Origin: Spirochaetota bacterium
GTDB lineage: Bacteria; Spirochaetota; Spirochaetia; Treponematales; Rectinemataceae
Reading direction: 5' to 3'
Length of the DNA stretch: 64,000 nt
Assembly (NCBI GenBank): GCA_029265255.1
Contig: JAJUJQ010000005.1
Span: 109,840 to 173,839, forward strand
Below, one piece after another: positions 52,440 through 61,373 of this stretch. The translations under genes were made by a program, and so were the position numbers. Within the stretch, counting starts at the first letter, position 1. Each line of letters starts with the position of its first letter. The notes under the pieces were generated by a model that was given only the letters and a program-made list of their open reading frames with translations, did no database searches and had not been told where the DNA came from.

Positions 52440-53027
52440 ATGGCGGGTCTGGTCGGCAAAGCCTTTCTCGAATGAAATATTGGCGTTGCGTTCCGTTTCG
52501 ATCGTGCTTGGAGGGCCATGGCCGGGGAATATGAGAATTTCTCCTGGCAGCGAGAATAGCTTTTCACGGATACGCTCCGCAAGGGCATTTGTATTGAATG
52601 CCGAATTCGTCTTTCCGATCAGGCCTGCGTGGAGCACGTCGCCGGTAAACAGGATGAGGTTATTTAATAGATAGACGATCGAATCCTGGGAATGACCTGG
52701 GATGGCTGTCGCCTGTATGGAAAATCCTCCTGCCTCAATCAGGTCACCGTCTCTCACCTTGTGGCAGCTGAAGCTGAAGAGCCTTGCGTTTGAAGCATAA
52801 ATAATTGGATTGTAGATTTTCATGATGGTCGTCAGACCGCGAATGTGATGGTCGTGGCTGTGGGTGATTAGGATGGCTTCCAGCTGGTAGCGATTCTGTT
52901 CGATCTTTTCAATCATGGTCGGAGTGAGTTCGGCAGGGTCGACGATCAGCGCTTTTTGGGTGTCGTCGTTGCCGATGATGTACGAGTTTGAGAAACCGAA
53001 AATCGAATAATGCTGATAGATTTTCAT
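52419..53027 (-). CDS. Metallo-beta-lactamase-fold hydrolase (glyoxalase II-like)
   Basis: A 202-residue protein with metal motif THSHDHHIRG (HxHxDH), a second His in IPGHSQDS, Asp in FTGDVL and a final His in FPGHGPPS. It matches the small glyoxalase II/YcbL group; thioester hydrolysis is likely but unproven. It overlaps the isomerase-like gene tail to tail by 21 nt and the upstream pentapeptide gene by 4 nt (ATGA). Confidence 0.87.
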   Translation of the reverse strand: MKIYQHYSIFGFSNSYIIGNDDTQKALIVDPAELTPTMIEKIEQNRYQLEAILITHSHDHHIRGLTTIMKIYNPIIYASNARLFSFSCHKVRDGDLIEAGGFSIQATAIPGHSQDSIVYLLNNLILFTGDVLHAGLIGKTNSAFNTNALAERIREKLFSLPGEILIFPGHGPPSTIETERNANISFEKGFADQTRHSYDFFV

Positions 53028-53626
53028 AGGTAGAGGTGCTCCCGATCACGGACCGCTTCCGCGATGTTCGACCCCACAAAGGTGGTACCTCTTTCTGAAC
53101 GGGGCAGGTAAAACGCACGCTTGAAATCGCAGTTGTCGAAATGGACCTCTTCGAGTTCGCAGAGCATGAATCTCGAATTGTACAGGTTTGAGGATGAAAA
53201 GGTACAGTCTGTGAATTTGCAGCCATTGAAGTTTGCCTGGATTAGCTCTGAGTTCTCAAAACTGCAATCGATGAACGTCGCGTTGCCAATAGAGCAAAAA
53301 TTCATGTCGATGCCGGAAAAATCACAGGATGTGAAAGTCGAATGGTCAAGAAAGGTGAGACGGAATGAAGAGCCGGTAAACATGACGTGCTGCATGGTTG
53401 TGTGTCGAATTGAACAGCCGATGAATCTCAGGCGCGAAAAATCCTCAGCCGTCAATACCGCGTCATCCAGAACACGATTGATGACAACAAGTTGCTGCCG
53501 CAGGTGATTGCATACTCTCTTGCTCTCTGTCTGGTCCTTCTCGATCAGATGTGAATAGCAGAATTCAGTATCGAAGTACGCGAGGCGGGAACAACCCGCC
53601 ACCGTGCATGAAACCGCGGAAAACAT
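53024..53626 (-). CDS. Pentapeptide-repeat protein with N-terminal Cys/His motif
   Basis: A 200-residue protein. The N-terminus has CTVAGC and FCYSH, four potential zinc ligands. Residues about 60-185 are pentapeptide repeats of the C/S-x-F type (FTSCDFSGIDMNFCSIGNAT, CKFTDCTFSSSNL), forming a right-handed quadrilateral helix. Such proteins can mimic DNA or act as scaffolds. No signal peptide. There is no Shine-Dalgarno; a promoter ends 6 nt before the ATG. Confidence 0.85.
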   Translation of the reverse strand: MFSAVSCTVAGCSRLAYFDTEFCYSHLIEKDQTESKRVCNHLRQQLVVINRVLDDAVLTAEDFSRLRFIGCSIRHTTMQHVMFTGSSFRLTFLDHSTFTSCDFSGIDMNFCSIGNATFIDCSFENSELIQANFNGCKFTDCTFSSSNLYNSRFMLCELEEVHFDNCDFKRAFYLPRSERGTTFVGSNIAEAVRDREHLYL

Positions 53627-53632
53627 AACGAC

Positions 53633-53661
53633 AGACTACCTCAACATTAGGAGCAACTCAA
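53633..53661 (-). promoter_or_regulatory. Promoter of the pentapeptide gene, leaderless
   Basis: On the minus strand TTGAGT (53661-53656), 17 bp, TAGTCT (53638-53633), then exactly 6 nt to ATG 53626. Transcription should begin at or next to the A of the ATG. Confidence 0.55.
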
Positions 53662-53689
53662 GGTATCTCCGTGCAACGCGCTGCTTGCC

Positions 53690-53718
53690 TTGTCATGGAG
53701 CCACAGTCTATGTAGAAT
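53690..53718 (+). promoter_or_regulatory. Promoter of the zinc-ribbon gene, leaderless
   Basis: TTGTCA (53690-53695), 17 bp, TAGAAT (53713-53718), then exactly 6 nt to ATG 53725. Confidence 0.6.
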
Positions 53719-53724
53719 AAAGGT

Positions 53725-54015
53725 ATGTGCTATGCATGTGGATCTGCCCTACCATATGGCTCGAAACCGGGTTTTAACGATACCTGTGTACAATGTGGAA
53801 AGGATCTTCATGTGTGCGTCATGTGTCGTTTTTATTCGCCAGGAAGTCATTGGGACTGTCGTGAACACATTGAAGAATATGTCTCAGACAAGGAAAAGAG
53901 AAATCATTGCGAGTGGTTCTCCTTGGATCAGCGATATTTTTCAGAGACTTCCGAAAAGGCCGAATTGACTTCGAAAACCGCGAAAGACAGATTCGAAGCC
54001 TTATTCGGGGGCTGA
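53725..54015 (+). CDS. Small zinc-ribbon protein
   Basis: A 96-residue cytoplasmic protein. CYACG and CVQCG form a zinc ribbon (residues 2-25); CVMCRFYSPGSHWDCRE and NHCEWF add three or four more metal-binding Cys. The pattern (ribbon, CxxCRFY, D..CRE, C..F) looks like a small conserved family whose function I do not know. It is first in the operon with the MurI-like gene and rsgA. Confidence 0.75.
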   Translation: MCYACGSALPYGSKPGFNDTCVQCGKDLHVCVMCRFYSPGSHWDCREHIEEYVSDKEKRNHCEWFSLDQRYFSETSEKAELTSKTAKDRFEALFGG

Positions 54016-54036
54016 ATGAAAGACACAGAGGTTGGC

Positions 54037-54843
54037 ATGCGAATATGTGTGTTCGACTCCGGAATCGGAGGTCTGCCGTACTACAAAGCGTTGAAGGAAG
54101 CATTCCCGGACATTACGCTCTTCTATATAGCAGATAATGCGGGCTTCCCCTACGGCACCAAGACTCCAGAATTAATCCGCAACATTCTGTTTGAGCGGGT
54201 TCGAAGAATCCGTTCAAGACTCATGCCGGACATTTTGGTTCTTTCATGCATGACAGCGGTGGAGGTAGGGCTCCGGGAATTGCAGGCAACACACCAGTCA
54301 CTTCCTATTATCGGTGTCTATCCTCCACTCGGCAGAGCCGCAGCGGAATCAGCGACACGAATTATCGCGTTGCTCACGACGGCCCGTGCGGCAGAAGATG
54401 CATTTATCGATGATCTCGTCGCGCGGGAGGCTTCGGAAGTGGAGGTTCTCCGCATCCCCGCGCAGGATCTTGTTGATTTTATCGAGCATCAGCTTCCGTT
54501 TGCCGGTCCGGAGGCGTCGAAAGCGATGGTGGCTCCGTATGCTTCTTATATCGCATCTCATGGCGCTGACAGAATCGTCATTGCGTCGAGCCATTTGGTG
54601 TTCCTTGAAGATGCGTTCCACGCTGCCATGGCACAGGCTGCGATGTATGAAGTGAAATGTCTCGATTCGAGAGAATCTCTTGTGAGACAGCTGTTAGAAA
54701 TCCGCTCAAAGGTTCAGAAAACCGATACCGCTTCCAATGCACAGGCTGAGACAGGGTTCTTTCTGACTGGTGACCAGAACTGTCCGGCCTCCTACCGCCT
54801 CTGGGCTTCCACGTGCGGGCTGCCGGAGCCCGAAATCCTTTGA
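54037..54843 (+). CDS. Glutamate-racemase-like protein lacking the second catalytic Cys
   Basis: A 268-residue Asp/Glu racemase-fold protein. The first half keeps FDSGIGGL, FPYGTK and the first catalytic Cys C71 (LVLSCMTA for the usual ACNTA). The second Cys of GCTHY is replaced: ASSHLV with Ser at 184. MurI needs both cysteines for two-way proton transfer, so racemase activity is doubtful. ATG 54037 with GAGGT upstream is preferred to ATG 54016. No other MurI is in the window, so a true racemase must be elsewhere. Confidence 0.78.
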   Translation: MRICVFDSGIGGLPYYKALKEAFPDITLFYIADNAGFPYGTKTPELIRNILFERVRRIRSRLMPDILVLSCMTAVEVGLRELQATHQSLPIIGVYPPLGRAAAESATRIIALLTTARAAEDAFIDDLVAREASEVEVLRIPAQDLVDFIEHQLPFAGPEASKAMVAPYASYIASHGADRIVIASSHLVFLEDAFHAAMAQAAMYEVKCLDSRESLVRQLLEIRSKVQKTDTASNAQAETGFFLTGDQNCPASYRLWASTCGLPEPEIL

Positions 54844-54863
54844 TTGAGAGGCATATCGACACC

Positions 54864-55847
54864 ATGCAAGGGATGGTGCTGTCGTTCAGCAACCTTCATG
54901 CCCGAGTGCTGTGCGAAGATGGAGTGACGAGGCTTTGCACGCTGAAGGGCAAGCGCATCAAAGCTCTGGAAGGGTGGTACAATGCGCTAGCCGCGGGAGA
55001 TCAGGTTATCGTACAGCCAACAGGACAGAATGATGGCGTGATCAGCGGACTTCTGCCGCGTCGTTCCATTTTCGGAAGATACAACGAAAAAGGTGAGAGC
55101 GATCAGGCTTTTGCAGCCAATATCGATCTGGCAGTCTGCGTGACCAGTACAGTCATGCCGCCATTTCGTCCGCGCTTCGTTGACCGCATCAGCGTTATGG
55201 CGGAACAGGCGGAAGTGCCTTTGCTCATTGTGTTGAATAAGATCGATCTCGGCATCTCGGAATATGAAACGGAACGGCTGAAAGTGTTCGAGTCACTTGG
55301 ATGGCCCATACTTCCGACCTCTGTGCAGACAGGAGAGGGGATCGAAACCTTGCGGATGCGCCTTGTAGGAAAAGTCTCGGTCTTTGTTGGGCAGTCTGGC
55401 GCTGGCAAATCGAGCCTCATCAATCTGCTCATCCCTGGTGCGCAGCGCAAAACAGGAGAAGTGTCGGAAAAATATAATAGAGGTCGACATACCACGACGC
55501 TGGCCGAGCTGATTGTCGGTCCTGATTCAGCGTTTTCCATTATTGATACTCCAGGCTTCAGAAGGCTCGCTATCAGAGGCATCGATCCCGACGATCTCGC
55601 TGCCTGTTTCCCGGAGATGGCGCCACTCATCGGAACCTGCGGGTTTGGAGCTTCATGCACACATACCCATGAGAGTGGCTGCGCCATACGGAACGCTGTG
55701 AATGAGGGACGCATTCATTACGACAGGTATGAAAGCTATCTGCGTATCAGAGCAGAGCTGGAATCAAACACTCGATGGAAAAAACAGGACACCAGCAAGA
55801 AGAGACGGGACACTTGGCCGCGATATGAGGAAGAAGCTGAATGGTAG
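54864..55847 (+). CDS. rsgA: Ribosome small-subunit-dependent GTPase RsgA
   Basis: A circularly permuted GTPase in 30S maturation; 327 residues. OB fold, then NKIDL (G4), GQSGAGKSSLINLL (G1), RGRHTTT (G2) and DTPGF (G3); zinc knuckle CGFGASCTHTHESGC. The start at 54864 is 20 nt after the upstream stop; the ribosome binding site is weak. Overlaps mutS2 by 7 nt. Confidence 0.94.
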   Translation: MQGMVLSFSNLHARVLCEDGVTRLCTLKGKRIKALEGWYNALAAGDQVIVQPTGQNDGVISGLLPRRSIFGRYNEKGESDQAFAANIDLAVCVTSTVMPPFRPRFVDRISVMAEQAEVPLLIVLNKIDLGISEYETERLKVFESLGWPILPTSVQTGEGIETLRMRLVGKVSVFVGQSGAGKSSLINLLIPGAQRKTGEVSEKYNRGRHTTTLAELIVGPDSAFSIIDTPGFRRLAIRGIDPDDLAACFPEMAPLIGTCGFGASCTHTHESGCAIRNAVNEGRIHYDRYESYLRIRAELESNTRWKKQDTSKKRRDTWPRYEEEAEW

Positions 55848-58333
55848 GGCATGAACACAGTCTGCAGCGCCTTGATTTCTACAGATTGAGAAGTCGCATC
55901 GAGGAATATTGCCTGTCTCCGGAAGGGAGAGCTCTGATGCGCGCCACGCTTCCATGCACCGATGAGGAAGCGGTCCGCATGCTTAAAGACGATTTGGATA
56001 CGCTGGTTTCAGCGCTGCCACAGCGAGATCCACCACCCCTCGTGTTTCCGGAAATAGGGGAATTGATTCCACGCGCGTCAAAAGACGGCACACTTCTGGA
56101 AATAGAAGAGCTGTACGCGCTTGGTGTGTGGGCAAGGTCCTGTGATCAGCTGTTTGGCTTCCTGCGCGAGGTCTGCGATATCAAACCTTCGAGAGGGGCT
56201 GTAGAGCAGGCTATCAGTACCTTCTCGCTTTTGCCCGAGAGCAGAGACGATGAAGGGTGGGCGAAAGTCGGCATCGAGGCGATTATCCGTGACGCACCGA
56301 CGCTCGGCGAAATCCGTGAGATTGTATTCGGGATTATTGAGCCAGATGGGACATTGAGGGATCTACCCCGCATTAGGTCAATCAGGGAAGCGATCCGGAA
56401 TGCCCAGATGGAAAATCGTCAAGTGGTCGAGCGCATGCTGTCGAATCCGGAGCTTCAGGATGCCCTTCAGTCGACGGCAGCGACGGAGCGGGATGGGCGT
56501 ACAGTGTTCGCCGTGAAAGTCAACTTTAAAGGCCGGATCAAAGGAATTGCCCACGAATTTTCCTCAACCGGCCAGACTGTTTTCATTGAACCATTCGAGC
56601 TGGTCGAGAAGAACAACCGCATCATTGAACTTGAGAGCAGACTGAACGAGGAAATACGAGCCGTTCTGCGAGAAGCGACTGCCGCAATCCGCCCGCTGGT
56701 ACCAATGCTGGTCGCCGCGCGTAAATCCTGTGCTGCCGCGGACGTCAGGCTCGCTCGCGCCCTCCAGCTCATTCGCGAAGGACTCTGCAATGCGGCTATC
56801 GCGCAATCGGGATTGCATCTCTTTCAGGCACGGCATCCCCTCCTTGGGAAAAAGGCGGTGCCCATCGATGTGGATATTCCCGAGGACACGCGGGTGCTGA
56901 TCATCACCGGCCCAAACACAGGGGGCAAGACCGTATCGCTAAAGACCATTGGCCTTCTGGTCCTTCTGAATCAGTATGGCGCGGGGATTCCCGCATTTTC
57001 AACCTCATCCCTTGCGCTGTTCGATGGAGTTTTTGCCGATATCGGCGATGAACAGTCCATTGATCAGTCGCTTTCGACTTTCTCGGGGCATATGAAGATT
57101 ATCGCGGATATCGTGCAACGCTCGAGTGCTCGCAGCCTAGTGCTTCTGGACGAGCTTGGCGCCGGCACGGATCCCGAGGAAGGTTGCGCCATCGCCATGG
57201 CCCTTCTAGACAATTTCCTCAATACGAAGTGTCTCGCAATCGTAACGACTCATCATGGCATTCTCAAGAATTACGGTTACACCAAGCCAGGTTGCCTCAA
57301 CGCGTCCATGGAGTTCGACGCAAAGAGTTTGAGCCCCACCTATCGCATGCGGATGGGAGTGCCGGGCGAGAGCAGGGCGGTAGAAATCGCTCTGCAGACG
57401 GGACTTCCCGAAACGGTCGTTGCGGCTGCACGAGGATACCTCGATGATGAGAGGACCGACTATTCGGCTCTTATCCGTTCGCTAGGCGAAAAACAGCGCG
57501 AACTCGACCGGCTGGAGCAGGAAAAACGCCGTCAGCTCAAGCACGTGCTGGAATCGCGCCGAGATGTCGACCTGGAGAGCCTCAGAGTAAGGCAGCGGGA
57601 ACTCGAACTCCGCCGGCAGGGAGTAGGGGAGCTCAGGCGACTTCTGTCGGAAAGCCGCAAGACATTCGAAAATCTCGTGAGAGAGATACGAGAATCAGGA
57701 AGGACGGTTGAACAAGCGAAGCAGACGAGGGAATTTTTAAAGAATTTTGCTGAACAGGTGCGGAAAGAAGAAGAATCCCTCGAGCGTCTCGAAGTCGAAA
57801 CAGAAGCGCTCTCGGACCAAGTCGCAGGCGGGGCTTCAGTTACCGAAGCGTATCCTCTCAAAATGGGCGAAGGGAAGCTAAAGGAAGGGACTCGCGTCCT
57901 TTTCCGTGGCAGGGAGGCTCGCGTCCTGCGAGTGCTTGAGAATGGGCAGGTTCAGCTCCTGATTGGAGCGTTGAAAATAAAAGCGGATTCCTCCGAACTC
58001 CGCCTGCGCGCAGAGGAAAAACCACAGAAACCGGATTTGCCTACGATCAAGGTGGAGCTGGCAAAAGAACCAGGCGCGGGAGCGCGTGCAGTACCTGAAC
58101 TCGATGTGCGAGGCATGCGCCTAGCGGAAGCGATTGACGCAGTCCAAAACCAGATCGATGCGGCGAGCCTGGCCCGCCTCGGGGTATTCTCGATTATCCA
58201 TGGGACCGGAGAGGGTATCCTTGGGCGCGGTATCCATGAGTTCCTGAAATCGCACTCAGCAGTCGCCGATTATTACTTTGCTCGCCCCGAAGACGGGGGA
58301 TTCGGAAAGACATGGGTTCACCTCAGAAGCTAG
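55841..58333 (+). CDS. mutS2: Endonuclease MutS2
   Basis: An 830-residue MutS-family ATPase with Walker A TGPNTGGKTVSLKT, Walker B LVLLDELGAGTDPEEG and a long coiled coil (about 540-660). The C-terminal Smr domain has LDVRGM and HGTGEGIL. The mismatch-binding domain I of MutS is absent, as expected. It acts in ribosome rescue and/or suppression of recombination in other bacteria. AGGAAG lies before the ATG, coupled to rsgA. Confidence 0.95.
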   Translation: MVGHEHSLQRLDFYRLRSRIEEYCLSPEGRALMRATLPCTDEEAVRMLKDDLDTLVSALPQRDPPPLVFPEIGELIPRASKDGTLLEIEELYALGVWARSCDQLFGFLREVCDIKPSRGAVEQAISTFSLLPESRDDEGWAKVGIEAIIRDAPTLGEIREIVFGIIEPDGTLRDLPRIRSIREAIRNAQMENRQVVERMLSNPELQDALQSTAATERDGRTVFAVKVNFKGRIKGIAHEFSSTGQTVFIEPFELVEKNNRIIELESRLNEEIRAVLREATAAIRPLVPMLVAARKSCAAADVRLARALQLIREGLCNAAIAQSGLHLFQARHPLLGKKAVPIDVDIPEDTRVLIITGPNTGGKTVSLKTIGLLVLLNQYGAGIPAFSTSSLALFDGVFADIGDEQSIDQSLSTFSGHMKIIADIVQRSSARSLVLLDELGAGTDPEEGCAIAMALLDNFLNTKCLAIVTTHHGILKNYGYTKPGCLNASMEFDAKSLSPTYRMRMGVPGESRAVEIALQTGLPETVVAAARGYLDDERTDYSALIRSLGEKQRELDRLEQEKRRQLKHVLESRRDVDLESLRVRQRELELRRQGVGELRRLLSESRKTFENLVREIRESGRTVEQAKQTREFLKNFAEQVRKEEESLERLEVETEALSDQVAGGASVTEAYPLKMGEGKLKEGTRVLFRGREARVLRVLENGQVQLLIGALKIKADSSELRLRAEEKPQKPDLPTIKVELAKEPGAGARAVPELDVRGMRLAEAIDAVQNQIDAASLARLGVFSIIHGTGEGILGRGIHEFLKSHSAVADYYFARPEDGGFGKTWVHLRS

Positions 58334-58363
58334 CGCGGATTGGGATATGCCCTCTCATTGCGA

Positions 58364-58391
58364 TTGACAGCGCAATATGGCACGTGATAAT
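58364..58391 (+). promoter_or_regulatory. Promoter of the yebC-ruvCAB-queA operon
   Basis: Consensus TTGACA (58364-58369), 16 bp, GATAAT (58386-58391), 35 nt before yebC. No LexA-like box was noticed. Confidence 0.7.
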
Positions 58392-58426
58392 GTTATGCGG
58401 CATTTTTGCAGGCCAAAGGAGTTTTC

Positions 58427-59161
58427 ATGTCCGGACATAGCAAATGGGCAACGATAAAGCATAAAAAAGGCGCATTGGACGCCAAAAGAGGACAGCTTTT
58501 TACGAAGCTGATCAAGGAAATATCCATTGCAGCGCGCATGGGGGGCGGTGATCCTGAAGGCAACCCCCGGTTGAGAACGGCAGTGCTCAAAGCCCGTGCT
58601 GCGAACATGCCCAAGGACAACATAGACCGCGCGATAAAGAAAGGCACCGGAGAGCTCGAAGGTACCACCTATGAAGAGCTTACCTATGAGGCATATGCCC
58701 CCGGTGGAGGGGCCATGCTCATCGAAGTGCTGACCGATAACAAGAATCGCGCCGCCGCCGAAATCCGCAATATCATTACCCGCTCAGGCGCCAATCTGGG
58801 TACCTCAGGCTCCGTCGCCTACCTGTTCAAACGCAAAGGTGTTCTTTCGTACGATGGCGAGAAATACACCGAAGACCAGATCATGGAGGCAGCCATCGAT
58901 GCGGGAGCTGACGACGTCGTCAATGAGGATGGTACCATCGTCGTCTATACCGATCCGGCTTCCTTCGAGGATGTTCTCAACGCGATGAATGCCAAAGGGT
59001 TCGAGACGCTTGGCGCAGAAGTATCCATGGTTCCGGATACCTATGTCAATGTCGATGCAGAAACTGCCGCCAAGGTGCAGAAGCTCATCGATAAGCTCGA
59101 GGAGAACGAGGACGTCCAGAACGTCTACCACAACATTGAGATGCCAGAACTCGAAGAATGA
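58427..59161 (+). CDS. YebC/PmpR-family protein
   Basis: A 244-residue protein starting MSGHSKWATIKHKKGALDAK, with GGGDPEGNPRLR and TDNKNRAAAEIRNI, all family hallmarks. YebC-family proteins are described as transcription regulators or as translation factors for proline stretches. AAAGGAG precedes the ATG. It overlaps ruvC by 4 nt, the usual linkage. Confidence 0.95.
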   Translation: MSGHSKWATIKHKKGALDAKRGQLFTKLIKEISIAARMGGGDPEGNPRLRTAVLKARAANMPKDNIDRAIKKGTGELEGTTYEELTYEAYAPGGGAMLIEVLTDNKNRAAAEIRNIITRSGANLGTSGSVAYLFKRKGVLSYDGEKYTEDQIMEAAIDAGADDVVNEDGTIVVYTDPASFEDVLNAMNAKGFETLGAEVSMVPDTYVNVDAETAAKVQKLIDKLEENEDVQNVYHNIEMPELEE

Positions 59162-59676
59162 TCTCCCAAGGCGCTGCTCTCCGTTGCGTAACCGCAGTTG
59201 GCATAGATCCCGGAATCGCGTCGGTGGGATACGGTGTAGTGCGGAGCAGCAGCGGCAAGCTTGAGCTGGTCATCCATGGCTGTATCGAGACGAAATCAAC
59301 TGATGCCATGGGCTCGCGGCTCACGCTTATTCACCATACTATTCGTTCAATCCTTGAACAATACGCTCCCGATGTTGGCGGCATCGAGGAGCTTTATTTT
59401 TTTCGGAACGTTTCTTCGGCCTTTCCGGTCGCGGAAGCCCGCGGTGTCATAAGGCTCGCATTCGAGGAGAAGGGTGTTCGTCTTTTTGAATACAGCCCCA
59501 ATGCGATTAAAAAAGCCGTAACCGGCACTGCACGTGCCGACAAGTTCCAGGTGCAGGAGATGGTGCGCGTACTGCTTGGTATGCCGGAGGTTCCCAAACC
59601 GGATCACGCGGCGGACGCGCTCGCGGCAGCCATCTGCACATTGCATTCGATCAGTTCCGCAGGCTATACTTTCTGA
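59158..59676 (+). CDS. ruvC: Holliday junction endonuclease RuvC
   Basis: A 172-residue resolvase. Acidic catalytic residues are seen in GIDPGIASVGYG, GGIEELYFFRN and PKPDHAADALAAAI. It is translationally coupled to yebC and has one base before ruvA. Confidence 0.95.
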   Translation: MISQGAALRCVTAVGIDPGIASVGYGVVRSSSGKLELVIHGCIETKSTDAMGSRLTLIHHTIRSILEQYAPDVGGIEELYFFRNVSSAFPVAEARGVIRLAFEEKGVRLFEYSPNAIKKAVTGTARADKFQVQEMVRVLLGMPEVPKPDHAADALAAAICTLHSISSAGYTF

Positions 59677-59677
59677 C

Positions 59678-60292
59678 ATGTTCAACCGCATCCGTGGCAT
59701 TCTCAACGGACATGGAGAAGAATCACTCTATATCGATACGGGAGCCATCGAATGGGATGTCATGGTTCCCGTGCGCGATCCGGGCCTCTTTACACATCTT
59801 GGCGAGGAAATCGAAATATACGCATGGCTGCATCATTATCAGGACGGGATGCGGTTGTATGGCTTTCTTTCTGCGAATGAGCGCCAGCTCTTTCTTGAGA
59901 TGCAGAAAGTCGAGGGAATCGGGCCGAGACAGGCATTCAAGATTCTTCAGAGTGTCGCACCGCAGGTGCTCGTGTCGATGCTCGATCGTCAGGATATCGC
60001 AGCCTTGCAGAAAATACCTGGGGTTGGACCGAAAACAGCCCAGAAAATGATGCTGACACTAAAAGGAAGACTGGTAGCGCTGGAAGAAGAAGAGAGCCCT
60101 TCGGCGTCAGGGGCTGTTCAGGGACGTTTCCGGGATGTGATACGCGCATTGGTAGATATGGGATTCGATCGGCGCGCTGTGGAACAGGTGGTCATGCGCC
60201 TTGGTGCGGAAGTCGAAGAGGAAAGCCCGGAATCGGAGAAAGAGCTGTTCCGGAAATCGCTTCTGGAACTATCCACTGGTTCGGCTTCATGA
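59678..60292 (+). CDS. ruvA: Holliday junction helicase subunit RuvA
   Basis: A 204-residue junction-binding protein. MFNRIRGILN begins the OB domain; VEGIGPRQAFKIL and VPGVGPKTAQ-like (IPGVGPKTAQKM) are the helix-hairpin-helix motifs; domain III ends the protein. The ATG is one base after the ruvC stop. Confidence 0.95.
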   Translation: MFNRIRGILNGHGEESLYIDTGAIEWDVMVPVRDPGLFTHLGEEIEIYAWLHHYQDGMRLYGFLSANERQLFLEMQKVEGIGPRQAFKILQSVAPQVLVSMLDRQDIAALQKIPGVGPKTAQKMMLTLKGRLVALEEEESPSASGAVQGRFRDVIRALVDMGFDRRAVEQVVMRLGAEVEEESPESEKELFRKSLLELSTGSAS

Positions 60293-60338
60293 AGCGCTGC
60301 AAAGTTTGTGCCGCATTATTGCGCAGATGAGGTGATTC

Positions 60339-61373
60339 ATGGATGAAAAAGTCCTCAACAGTCCCATGTATCCTGGCTATAATCCCGCGGAAGACGAAAA
60401 GGAAGCGACGCTTCGGCCGCGGTTCCTGAAGGATTTTCAGGGGCAACAGCGCATAAAGGATAATCTTGTCGTATTTATTCAGGCTGCGCGTGAGCGCCAG
60501 GAAGCGATCGATCATATTTTTCTTATGGGACCGCCGGGCCTTGGCAAAACCACCCTCGCGCAGGTGGTGGCATACGAAATGGGTGTGGAATTCAAGCCAA
60601 CAAGCGCTCCGGCTATCGAGAAGCCAAAAGACCTTGCAGGCATCCTCACCAGCTTCAAACCTGGTTCCGTGCTGTTTATTGATGAAATCCACCGGCTTAA
60701 GCCTGCCATTGAGGAAATGCTCTATATCGCGATGGAAGATTATGAGCTAGACTGGATAATCGGACAAGGGCCGGCAGCCAGGACGGTGCGTATTCCACTC
60801 CCTTCGTTCACGCTGATCGGTGCGACGACCAAAGCGGGAATGGTTTCTGCGCCTCTGTCGAGTCGTTTTGGTATTTCATTCCGATTTGATTATTATTCGC
60901 CGCAAGAGCTAGCCCGCGTTATTGTGCGCTCTGCTCGTATCCTTGATATCGCGGTCGATGGTGAAGCGACCATGCTTTTGGCCAGAACCAGCCGGGGTAC
61001 GCCTCGAATTGCCAACCGGCTTTTACGCAGGATCCGAGATTTTGCGCAGGTCCGTGCGAAGGATGTGATTACGAAGGATATCGTGGCCGAAGGACTCGAA
61101 CGGCTCGAAGTTGACCATCTTGGACTCGAACGCATGGATCGTGAGATTCTCAAGGCCATTATTACCCGCTTTGCTGGGGGACCGGTTGGGGCTGAGACGC
61201 TGGCAGTGTCTGTCTCTGAAAGTATCGAAAGCCTCGAAGATTATTATGAGCCTTACCTTATTCAGATTGGCATGCTCGCCCGCACACCAAGAGGGCGCAT
61301 AGTCACGCCTGCAGCCTACCGTCACCTCGGAATGGAGCCACTCTCAAATGAAAACGGAAGATTTCAATTTTGA
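60339..61373 (+). CDS. ruvB: Holliday junction helicase ATPase RuvB
   Basis: A 344-residue AAA+ motor. Walker A is [11 protein letters not shown], Walker [10 protein letters not shown], sensor 1 GATTKAG, and the arginine finger lies in PLSSRFG; a winged helix ends the protein. AGGTGATT precedes the ATG. It overlaps queA by 26 nt. Confidence 0.96.
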   Translation: MDEKVLNSPMYPGYNPAEDEKEATLRPRFLKDFQGQQRIKDNLVVFIQAARERQEAIDHIFLMGPPGLGKTTLAQVVAYEMGVEFKPTSAPAIEKPKDLAGILTSFKPGSVLFIDEIHRLKPAIEEMLYIAMEDYELDWIIGQGPAARTVRIPLPSFTLIGATTKAGMVSAPLSSRFGISFRFDYYSPQELARVIVRSARILDIAVDGEATMLLARTSRGTPRIANRLLRRIRDFAQVRAKDVITKDIVAEGLERLEVDHLGLERMDREILKAIITRFAGGPVGAETLAVSVSESIESLEDYYEPYLIQIGMLARTPRGRIVTPAAYRHLGMEPLSNENGRFQF

